5,654 nt of DNA, taken from positions 1-5,654 of the forward strand of contig JAEWJV010000206.1 of assembly GCA_023386395.1 (NCBI GenBank), read 5' to 3'. Shown here piece after piece: positions 1-5,654 of the stretch. Each line of letters starts with the position of its first letter. Within the stretch, counting starts at the first letter, position 1. The DNA comes from Bacteroidota bacterium (lineage in GTDB: Bacteria; Bacteroidota; Bacteroidia; Chitinophagales; Chitinophagaceae). A program made the position numbers and the translations under genes. The notes beneath the pieces are model-generated. The model searched no databases. It saw nothing but the letters and a program-made list of their open reading frames with translations, and was not told the DNA's origin.

Positions 1-1422
1 TAGACCTTTTATACCGGGTATCTGCCACTCTGCATGAAAATTAGTTTGTAATACACGCCAGTTGTTTTGCAAATGGCCAGCAATTTTATTATTTAAATAT
101 GCATAGTTGGTTTCAATATGGCCTATATCATTTAAATAAGCAGGGTTATCGTTGGCATAAGGCCTTTCGGTAGGATTGTTTCTTAATACAGCGTAACGTG
201 CCAGCCAGTAATCATCGCCGCCAGGCACACCAGGGTTTTCCCTTGTTTCAATTCTGCCATTAATGTCCATTCCCACCTTTAGACTGTTAGCCAGTTTTGC
301 CGTAATATTTGACTGGATATTGGTCCGTTTAAACAGATATTCTGCACCCAATACAGAGTTCTGATAAAAGTGCGTACCGGAAACATAATAGTTCACTTTA
401 TCCGAGCCACCATTTATATTTATGTTCATGGAGTTTTGCGGTGCATTATTATTCCTAGTAATAAACTTGCGCCAGTCGAAGCTCCTGTATTGCTTGCCTG
501 CACTTTCTCCTTGTTTATATTTATCCAGTTCTTCCTGGGTAATGTTGGTTGTACCGTTGCTGTTCATTTGCGCATCGGCTACGTAATACATATAATCGTA
601 AGAGTTAGTCAGCACTTTGGGAAAGCGGAACCATTGCTGCCAGCCATAATACATATCGAGGTTAACGTTGTTTTTGCCGGTTGTACCTTTTTTAGTGGTA
701 ACCACCACAACGCCATTACCACCACGCACACCATATATAGCTGCAGAAGCATCTTTTAATATGCTGATGCTTTCAATATCATTTGGCGCCAGGTTATTAA
801 ACTGGCCTGCATCCTGCTGAATACCATCAATTACATATAGTGGATTACCCATGTTGCGTATCTGGATATTGGCTGAAGCACCGGGCCTGCCATCCGGCAT
901 TCTGAACGTAACACCGGGCAGCTTGCCGGCCAGTGTTGTACTTACCGTGGAGCCGCCATGCACACGGTCAATATCTTTGCTGGTAATGGTAGAAATGGCG
1001 CCGGTAACAGAGCCTTTTTTCTGTGTGCCATAACCTACTACCACCACATCACTAAGACCGGAAATATCGTTGTTCAAAACAACTTCTATGAAAGACTGGC
1101 CTGCCAGGCTTTGTGTAACCGACGACATGCCCACATAAGAAAACAGCAGGCTTTTATCGTCCGGTGTAACAGTAATGGAGAAGTTACCATCATTATCTGT
1201 TGTAGCAAACTTTTTTGATTTGTCTGTGGAAACAGTAACACCCGGTAATGCTTTTGCTGTTGAATCGGTAACATGGCCGGTTATAACAGTGTTCTGGGCA
1301 TTAGCCTGCGTTTGCATTAAAGCAAAAACAAGCAGTGTAACCGCTACTGTTTTTGCAAGTTTGCTTCCAGGAAAATTTAAATAATAAAATGATTGATTGC
1401 GCAATCGTAAATATTGTTTCAT
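1..1422 (-). CDS. SusC/RagA-family TonB-dependent outer-membrane receptor, N-terminal 474 residues (3' end off the window)
   Basis: This gene encodes the N-terminal part of a SusC-like receptor, which imports oligosaccharides, peptides or other large nutrients across the outer membrane with TonB energy, normally with a SusD-like lipoprotein lid. Translation from ATG at 1422 is open to the left edge without a stop. Residues 1-42 form a signal peptide with a hydrophobic core near 26-37 and probable cleavage after ANA (40-42). Residues about 45-119 form a carboxypeptidase-regulatory-like beta-sandwich (ITGHVTDS, FSYVG). The TonB-box and family signature LSDVVVVGYGTQ lies at 123-134. The plug follows, with LYVIDGI at 195-201 and the signature segment 215-246 (DIESISILKDASAAIYG, then GNGVVVVTTKKG). 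Barrel strands begin after about 250. Family members usually have about 1000 residues, so roughly half is missing. No STN domain precedes the sandwich, so there is no sign of sigma/anti-sigma signalling. The gene diverges from the sensor kinase gene, its likely regulator. No Shine-Dalgarno sequence is visible. The family call is firm; the substrate is unknown. Confidence 0.95.
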   Translation of the reverse strand, partial: MKQYLRLRNQSFYYLNFPGSKLAKTVAVTLLVFALMQTQANAQNTVITGHVTDSTAKALPGVTVSTDKSKKFATTDNDGNFSITVTPDDKSLLFSYVGMSSVTQSLAGQSFIEVVLNNDISGLSDVVVVGYGTQKKGSVTGAISTITSKDIDRVHGGSTVSTTLAGKLPGVTFRMPDGRPGASANIQIRNMGNPLYVIDGIQQDAGQFNNLAPNDIESISILKDASAAIYGVRGGNGVVVVTTKKGTTGKNNVNLDMYYGWQQWFRFPKVLTNSYDYMYYVADAQMNSNGTTNITQEELDKYKQGESAGKQYRSFDWRKFITRNNNAPQNSMNININGGSDKVNYYVSGTHFYQNSVLGAEYLFKRTNIQSNITAKLANSLKVGMDINGRIETRENPGVPGGDDYWLARYAVLRNNPTERPYANDNPAYLNDIGHIETNYAYLNNKIAGHLQNNWRVLQTNFHAEWQIPGIKGL

Positions 1423-1490
1423 AATACTACAGTTTGTGGTTTGTTCATGTTTTTATAGTTAGTGATTCAATACAATATTTTCAAGTTGAA

Positions 1491-1540
1491 TTATTGATGA
1501 AACATCTTTGCTTTCCCATAAATTTTTTATTGATACAGCA
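1491..1540. repeat. Imperfect direct repeat upstream of the SusC-like gene
   Basis: Two copies of a 14-bp sequence beginning TTATTGAT lie at 1491-1504 and 1527-1540. The first 8 bp are identical and 11 of 14 positions match, with a 36-bp period. They lie about 70-120 bp upstream of the SusC-like start codon, a position that would suit an activator site. AraC-type regulators often bind direct repeats, so these could be sites for the neighbouring regulator. In an AT-rich region a match of this size can also arise by chance. Confidence 0.25.
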
Positions 1541-1576
1541 TAATAACAACCTTATCTTCTGCACAAAACATTACCG

Positions 1577-1595
1577 CATCAACATTATGTTGCTG
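1577..1595. repeat. Near-perfect 19-bp palindrome
   Basis: The core CAACAT-T-ATGTTG (1580-1592) is perfectly palindromic around the single base at 1586. After one mismatch (1579/1593) the symmetry continues with CA at 1577-1578 and TG at 1594-1595. The single-base centre makes an RNA hairpin unlikely and favours a binding site for a dimeric protein. It lies about 160 bp upstream of the receptor start codon and 240 bp upstream of the kinase start. No family-specific motif is recognised. Confidence 0.3.
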
Positions 1596-1702
1596 ATGTG
1601 CAGGTATTATTTATTATGTATGTTTTAAGTAATCCGGTTTCGCACTACAAGCAATATTTCATACAGCCTTTTCAGCCGGTATACAATTTCAGAACGTAAA
1701 AA

Positions 1703-1721
1703 AAGTTATAATTCATAACTT
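1703..1721. repeat. Inverted repeat with 7-bp arms and 5-bp spacer
   Basis: The arm AAGTTAT (1703-1709) is the exact reverse complement of ATAACTT (1715-1721), with AATTC between them. Base pairing does not continue outside the arms. It is entirely AT-rich apart from one G:C pair per arm and has no T-run after it, so it is not a terminator. It lies about 115 bp upstream of the kinase start and is at most a candidate protein-binding site. Confidence 0.25.
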
Positions 1722-1748
1722 ATGCCTGGTTATTTGTATCAATCTTTC

Positions 1749-1793
1749 ATCAAAAAATCTCAATTTGTTTTTTGCTGATTGAGATGTTATGAT
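1749..1793. promoter_or_regulatory. Long imperfect inverted repeat, candidate operator of the sensor kinase operon
   Basis: The 16-bp arms at 1749-1764 and 1778-1793 are complementary at 14 of 16 positions. The inner 8 bp are perfect: ATCTCAAT (1757-1764) against ATTGAGAT (1778-1785). The spacer is 13 bp, and the inner 8-bp half-sites are 21 bp apart centre to centre, which is two helical turns and would place two protein subunits on one face of the DNA. The candidate -33 element TTTG (1771-1774) lies inside the spacer and the candidate -7 element starts at the end of the right arm. A protein bound here would therefore touch the promoter. Auto-regulation by the downstream AraC-type regulator is an inference; another regulator is equally possible. 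Confidence 0.4.
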
Positions 1794-1800
1794 AATTTAG
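1771..1800 (+). promoter_or_regulatory. Candidate Bacteroidota-type promoter of the sensor kinase gene
   Basis: TTTG at 1771-1774 and TAATTTAG at 1793-1800 resemble the Bacteroidota primary-sigma consensus TTTG / TAnnTTTG, with one mismatch in the -7 box. The 18-bp spacer is slightly shorter than usual. Transcription would begin near 1806, giving a leader of about 30 nt before the TTG start. The call rests on two short motifs and is tentative. Confidence 0.35.
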
Positions 1801-1835
1801 CCGCGTTTACCCGTATATAAATCATACATATTAAT

Positions 1836-4800
1836 TTGAACCGTATTGCAGCCATATTAATTGCTCTGTTTTTTACAGGCACAAGTGTTTATTGCCAGTC
1901 GTACCATTTTAAACATTACCAGGTAGAAAATGGCCTTTCCAATAATACCGTGCAGTGCAGTGTGCAGGATGACCGCGGCTTTATGTGGTTTGGAACAAAA
2001 GATGGATTGAACAGGTTTGACGGGTATAATTTTAAAACATTCAGGCACGATGCGGAAGACAGCACTTCGCTGGATAATAATTTCATAAGAGGTTTATATA
2101 AAGATGCACATGGGAAAATATATATCGGCAGCTCTGCGGGTATATCAGTGTATAGTGAACTGCAGGAAAACTTTGAAGAGCTTGTTGCAACAAGAAATAC
2201 CATTCGTGAAATGGTTGCAGATACAGCAGGCAATCTTTGGTTCAGCGACGGGCTTGAACTGAAATGCTATATATCCAAAACAAAACAGGTGCATGTTTAT
2301 AAGAACGATGCATACGGCGACGCCAATACAGTTTGCCGCTCAGCCGATGGAACAATATGGGTGGGCACCACAAATGGCTTTTTAAAAAAATATAATGCTG
2401 CTGCAAATGCTTTTACTGTTTATAATATTTTCTCTAATTCAAACCCGGCAACAACAAAATGGATAGAAAAAATATATGCAGATAATAAAGGTAACATACT
2501 TGCCGGCACTGCGAATTATGGCCTTAAAGTTTTTAATATTAAAGACACAACTTATAAAGACATTATCGCTTACAATACAGACAGAACAGCTATTTATGTG
2601 AGGGATATTATTCAAAGTGCTGCCGATGAATATTGGATTGCCACAGAATCGGGACTGTTTATTTATAACAGCGCCACCGGAAGCATATCTAATCTTCAAA
2701 AACATTATAATAACCCTTACTCACTTTCAGACAATGCTATTTATACTGTTTGCAAAGACAAAGAAGGCGGAATATGGGCAGGCACTTATTTTGGCGGCAT
2801 CAATTATTATCCCAAACAATATTATTCATTCGAAAAATATTTTCCCGATTATAGTCCCCATGCCATAAGCGGAAACGCAGTGAGAGAAATTTGTGAAGAT
2901 AAATACGGGCATTTATGGATAGGCACAGAAGACGGCGGCCTTAATGTGCTTAACAAGCAAACGGGCGAATTCAAAAAATTCAGGCCTACAGGTAAAAAAA
3001 CAGATATTGCCTATTTCAATATTCATGGTCTTTTATGCGATGACGATAAATTATGGATAGGCACTTTTGAACACGGGCTTGATATAATGGATATCAAATC
3101 TGAAAAAGTAATAAAACATTATTCGGCAAGCGCCGGCACTGCCCAGCCAAAAAGCAATTTTATTTTAAGTATATGCAAAACGAAAAATGGCATTATTTAT
3201 CTCGCTACCAGCCGTGGCTTATACAGGTATAATGCAGCCAATGACAGTTTTGTTTTCATTGATGAAATTCCGGATTATGTTTTTGCACATTCTATAACAG
3301 AAGATCATAATGGCAATTTGTGGATACCAAGTTTTGGTAATGGTGTATATAAATATAATCCATCAACCAATAATAGCATCAACCTCAGGTATGATCCCAA
3401 AAATAAAGGCAGTATTGGCAGCAATACGGTTGCTACCGTATTTGAAGATAATAAACAACGTATATGGATTGGTACAGAAGGCGGTGGTTTATGTTTATTA
3501 AATAAAGACGGTAAAACATTTACGGCCTATTCAACGGGGCAGGGCTTTCCAAGCAATACGGTATTTAAAATACTGGAAGATGAAAAAAATAATTTATGGG
3601 TAACCACCACAAGAGGTTTGGTATGTTTTAACCCTGCTAAAAACCTGATAAGAATTTATACAAAAGCAAATGGCTTATTAACCGACCAGTTTAATTATAA
3701 CTCCGGTTATAAAGATGCAGCAGGCAAAATGTATTTTGGCAGCGTTAAAGGGCTTATCGCTTTTAATCCGGACAGCTTTGTAAACAACAATTATGTGCCG
3801 CCCGTTTATATTACAGGCTTCCAGGTAAACAATACAGAGCTGGTGGCGGGCCAGAAGAATTCACTACTGCGCCAATCTGTATCGCTCACAAAAAAAATAA
3901 GCTTGCCTTATAACCAGTCTTCCTTCAGTATTGATTTTGCAGCGCTTTCTTTTACAGCACCCGCAACTATTGAATACGCTTATAAAATGGAGGGCCTTGA
4001 TGAAGACTGGACTTACATTAAAACCAACCGCAAAGTTTATTTCACCAACCTTGCACCGGGCAGTTATACGTTCAGGGTAAAAGCGGCAACCAATGGCGGT
4101 AAATGGGTTAATAACACACAACAAATAGAAGTTGAAATATTACCGCCATTCTGGGCAACAACTTGGGCTTATTTAATTTATACATTATTGATAGCGGCGG
4201 CTGTTTACTGGCTTATGCGCATGTATCACACCAGGCAGGTAGAAAAAAATAAAAGAAAGATTGAATTGATGGAACATGAAAAAGAAAAAGAAATATACCA
4301 GGCAAAAATTGAATTCTTCACGAATGTGGCGCATGAGATTCGCACACCGCTTACTTTAATAAAAGCTCCCATGGAAAAGTTGATGAAGCATGCAACAGAT
4401 ATGAAGCACGCAGATGTCTATTTAAAAACGATGGAAAAAAATACAAACAGGCTTGTTGACCTCACAAACGAATTGCTTGATTTCAGGAAAACAGAAACCA
4501 AAGGCTTTAGCTTAAATTTTGTAAAGATTGATATTACTACTTTGCTCGATGATATTTATACCAATTTTCAAGCCATTGCAGAGCCGCGAAATATTGAATA
4601 CACACTTGTTTTGCCAACACAAATTGTATATGCCTATGCAGATGAAGAAGCGCTGAATAAAATTTTAAGTAACTTACTTAACAATGCCATAAAATACGCT
4701 GCAAAAAAAGTGAGGCTGCGGTTACTGCCCGTTGCCCCGCAGGCTGCAAACATGGTGATAGAAATAGAAAATGATGGTTATATTATTCCTGAAGAATTAA

Positions 4801-4994
4801 AAGAAAAAGTGTTTGAGCCTTTTTTCCGTATTGAAAAGACCAAACACCATATAGGCAGCGGTATAGGCCTTGCGCTGTCCCGTTCGCTGGCAGCGTTGCA
4901 TAAAGGCCGGTTATATATGAAAGAAGGCGATTTGCAAATGAATGTTTTTGTGTTGGTGCTGCCGCTGAACCAGCACGATTTATCTGAGTATTAA
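1836..4994 (+). CDS. HTCS-type sensor histidine kinase with two seven-bladed Reg_prop propellers, complete, lacking the fused regulator
   Basis: This 1052-residue inner-membrane kinase should sense a periplasmic ligand and phosphorylate a response regulator. Residues 1-21 form a signal sequence. Residues 33-645 hold 14 Reg_prop-type repeats (motifs such as WFGTKDGL, WIGTEDGG, WIGTEGGG), enough for two seven-bladed propellers with the division near 326-340. A Y_Y_Y domain follows at about 695-768 and a membrane helix at about 774-794. A basic, coiled-coil-like linker leads to HisKA with phospho-acceptor His833 in HEIRTPLT. The ATPase domain shows NLLNNAIKY (946-954), NDG (979-981), FEPFFR (993-998) and GSGIGLALS (1007-1015). 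The protein stops about a dozen residues after the last ATPase strand, where a classic HTCS would continue into a receiver. The only plausible start is TTG at 1836: TAA lies in frame at 1818, no in-frame ATG precedes it, and later Met codons would lose the signal peptide. No Shine-Dalgarno sequence is seen. The regulator gene begins 61 nt downstream, probably in the same operon. The ligand is unknown; glycans are typical. Confidence 0.95.
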   Translation: MNRIAAILIALFFTGTSVYCQSYHFKHYQVENGLSNNTVQCSVQDDRGFMWFGTKDGLNRFDGYNFKTFRHDAEDSTSLDNNFIRGLYKDAHGKIYIGSSAGISVYSELQENFEELVATRNTIREMVADTAGNLWFSDGLELKCYISKTKQVHVYKNDAYGDANTVCRSADGTIWVGTTNGFLKKYNAAANAFTVYNIFSNSNPATTKWIEKIYADNKGNILAGTANYGLKVFNIKDTTYKDIIAYNTDRTAIYVRDIIQSAADEYWIATESGLFIYNSATGSISNLQKHYNNPYSLSDNAIYTVCKDKEGGIWAGTYFGGINYYPKQYYSFEKYFPDYSPHAISGNAVREICEDKYGHLWIGTEDGGLNVLNKQTGEFKKFRPTGKKTDIAYFNIHGLLCDDDKLWIGTFEHGLDIMDIKSEKVIKHYSASAGTAQPKSNFILSICKTKNGIIYLATSRGLYRYNAANDSFVFIDEIPDYVFAHSITEDHNGNLWIPSFGNGVYKYNPSTNNSINLRYDPKNKGSIGSNTVATVFEDNKQRIWIGTEGGGLCLLNKDGKTFTAYSTGQGFPSNTVFKILEDEKNNLWVTTTRGLVCFNPAKNLIRIYTKANGLLTDQFNYNSGYKDAAGKMYFGSVKGLIAFNPDSFVNNNYVPPVYITGFQVNNTELVAGQKNSLLRQSVSLTKKISLPYNQSSFSIDFAALSFTAPATIEYAYKMEGLDEDWTYIKTNRKVYFTNLAPGSYTFRVKAATNGGKWVNNTQQIEVEILPPFWATTWAYLIYTLLIAAAVYWLMRMYHTRQVEKNKRKIELMEHEKEKEIYQAKIEFFTNVAHEIRTPLTLIKAPMEKLMKHATDMKHADVYLKTMEKNTNRLVDLTNELLDFRKTETKGFSLNFVKIDITTLLDDIYTNFQAIAEPRNIEYTLVLPTQIVYAYADEEALNKILSNLLNNAIKYAAKKVRLRLLPVAPQAANMVIEIENDGYIIPEELKEKVFEPFFRIEKTKHHIGSGIGLALSRSLAALHKGRLYMKEGDLQMNVFVLVLPLNQHDLSEY

Positions 4995-5055
4995 ACAGCT
5001 TATTGAAAAATTGTATTAACCTGATTGCTGAACCTTCTGAAAATTAAAAATCTTG
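4995..5055 (+). other. Spacer between kinase and regulator genes
   Basis: This 61-nt AT-rich gap contains no hairpin followed by a T-run and no match to the Bacteroidota promoter consensus, so the two genes are most simply read as one transcript. The regulator reading frame contains stops at 5017, 5029 and 5038, and the kinase frame is closed at 4992. The spacer therefore cannot be read through to join the two proteins without several changes. Confidence 0.6.
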
Positions 5056-5654
5056 ATGAACCCGGTTATTTTATTGGTTGATGATCATGAGGACATACTG
5101 GAATTTATTTCCAATGATTTGAGTGATAAATACACCGTATTAACAGCTTTAAACGGCAAGGAGGCTTTGGATATATTGAATACAGAAACCGTGCACCTTG
5201 TAATAAGTGATGTTATGATGCCTGTAATGGACGGCTTTCAGCTTTGCCGCGAAATAAAAACCAATATTGATTTCAGCCACATACCGGTTATTTTACTTAC
5301 GGCAAAAAATACATTGCAATCAAAAATAGAAGGACTTGAGCATGGCGCCGATGCCTATATTGAAAAACCGTTTTCGCCCGAATACCTGCAGGTACAGGTA
5401 GCCAACCTGCTCATTAACCGTAATAAAATAAAAGAGCATTTTGCCAATTCGCCGCTGGTACATATAAAAAGTATGGCGCACTCCAAGGCCGATGAAGAAT
5501 TTTTGGAAGAATTGAACAATATTATTTATACCAATATTGAAAATGCATCGCTTGATGTGGAGCAGCTTGCCCGCAAAATGAATATGAGCCGGCCTACTTT
5601 TTACCGAAAAATAAAACTGGTATCAGACCTTACGCCTAATGAACTTATCAACCT
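5056..5654 (+). CDS. Response regulator with receiver and AraC-type DNA-binding domain, N-terminal 199 residues (3' end off the window)
   Basis: This is the probable partner regulator of the upstream kinase. Translation from ATG at 5056 gives a receiver domain starting almost at once (VILLVDDHED). It has the acidic pair Asp9-Asp10, phospho-acceptor Asp52 in SDVMMP, Thr82 in LLTAK and Lys104 in EKPF, so all key phosphorylation residues are present. Residues about 121-162 (KEHFANSPL, DEEFLEELN) resemble the linker between receiver and helix-turn-helix in fused HTCS proteins. From about 163 the first AraC helix-turn-helix is visible (LDVEQLARKMNMSRPTFYRK). The reading frame is still open at the right edge; about 50 more residues would complete the usual two-helix-turn-helix domain. 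TTG at 5053 is an in-frame alternative start directly before the ATG, and an in-frame TGA at 5038 bars anything longer. No Shine-Dalgarno sequence is visible. Close spacing suggests co-transcription with the kinase. The target is probably the divergent SusC-like gene, by analogy with HTCS systems. Confidence 0.94.
   Translation, partial: MNPVILLVDDHEDILEFISNDLSDKYTVLTALNGKEALDILNTETVHLVISDVMMPVMDGFQLCREIKTNIDFSHIPVILLTAKNTLQSKIEGLEHGADAYIEKPFSPEYLQVQVANLLINRNKIKEHFANSPLVHIKSMAHSKADEEFLEELNNIIYTNIENASLDVEQLARKMNMSRPTFYRKIKLVSDLTPNELIN

Larger units (their letters stand above)
1423..1835. other. Divergent intergenic regulatory region
   Basis: These 413 bp separate the start codons of the SusC-like gene (leftward) and the sensor kinase gene (rightward). 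I see no credible gene here. The one open frame, on the plus strand at 1434-1628, gives a 64-residue product rich in Leu, Ile, Phe, Cys and His with no recognisable motif. The stretch is AT-rich and holds several repeats listed separately: a direct repeat near the SusC side, two short palindromes in the middle, and a long imperfect inverted repeat at the kinase promoter. I found no good match to the Bacteroidota promoter consensus (TTTG, then TAnnTTTG about 20 bp later) in the leftward direction. The receptor promoter is therefore unassigned, which would fit a gene that depends on an activator. Confidence 0.8.

Noticed and set aside
370..1384. Several open frames of 60-130 codons on the plus strand
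   Set aside because: They lie opposite the well-supported SusC-like gene on the minus strand and have no recognisable domain.
1434..1628. A 64-codon open frame on the plus strand inside the intergenic region
   Set aside because: The product is an odd mix of hydrophobic, Cys and His residues with no motif. No ribosome-binding or promoter signal precedes it, and the region looks regulatory.
1749..1800. The inverted repeat as a transcription terminator
   Set aside because: The stem is AT-rich, no T-run follows on either strand in the right place, and no gene ends here: both flanking genes start from this region.
1836..1901. A lipoprotein signal on the kinase (Cys20)
   Set aside because: The residues before Cys20 are Ser-Val-Tyr, not a lipobox, and the protein has a membrane helix near 774-794.
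3890..3897. Run of eight A (and seven-A runs near 1698, 2385 and 2994) as possible phase-variation sites
   Set aside because: Those at 2385, 2994 and 3890 are explained by Lys codons in AT-rich coding DNA, the one at 1698 is non-coding, and all are short for slippage-driven switching.
1857..4124. Open frames of about 60-105 codons overlapping the kinase gene on either strand
   Set aside because: They are shadows of a 1052-codon frame with clear domain content throughout.
4980..5058. A frameshifted or broken fused HTCS gene
   Set aside because: The kinase and regulator frames differ, but the gap has stops at 4992 in the kinase frame and at 5017, 5029 and 5038 in the regulator frame. Domains are intact on both sides, so one indel cannot explain it.
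1..5654. tRNA, rRNA, CRISPR arrays, insertion sequences or attachment sites
   Set aside because: No cloverleaf, regularly spaced repeat, transposase fragment or terminal inverted repeat was seen on either strand.

Overview
The window looks like chromosomal DNA of a Bacteroidota bacterium. The evidence is a SusC/RagA-type TonB-dependent outer-membrane receptor, a two-propeller sensor kinase of the hybrid two-component system (HTCS) type, the lack of Shine-Dalgarno sequences before all three genes, and moderately AT-rich DNA. A Chitinophagaceae-like or other soil/aquatic lineage is possible, but this is only an impression.

Layout: positions 1-1422 (minus strand) hold the first 474 codons of a SusC-like receptor whose C-terminal part lies beyond the left edge. 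Positions 1423-1835 are a 413-bp divergent intergenic region with no convincing gene but several inverted or direct repeats; the best, a 16-bp-arm inverted repeat, overlaps a candidate promoter of the kinase gene. Positions 1836-4994 (plus strand) encode a complete 1052-residue sensor histidine kinase, apparently started by TTG. After a 61-nt gap, 5056 to the right edge encodes 199 residues of a response regulator with a receiver domain, an HTCS-type linker and the beginning of an AraC-type DNA-binding domain.

How the parts probably work together: the periplasmic double beta-propeller would sense a ligand, often an oligosaccharide in this family. The kinase core would phosphorylate Asp52 of the separate regulator, and the regulator would act in the intergenic region to control the divergent SusC-like uptake gene and perhaps its own operon. 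The most notable point is that sensor kinase and regulator are two proteins here, whereas the classic Bacteroides HTCS is one polypeptide. The junction is clean, with intact domains on both sides and several stops between them, so it does not look like a recent frameshift. The substrate cannot be read from this window because no SusD or degradative enzyme gene is included.
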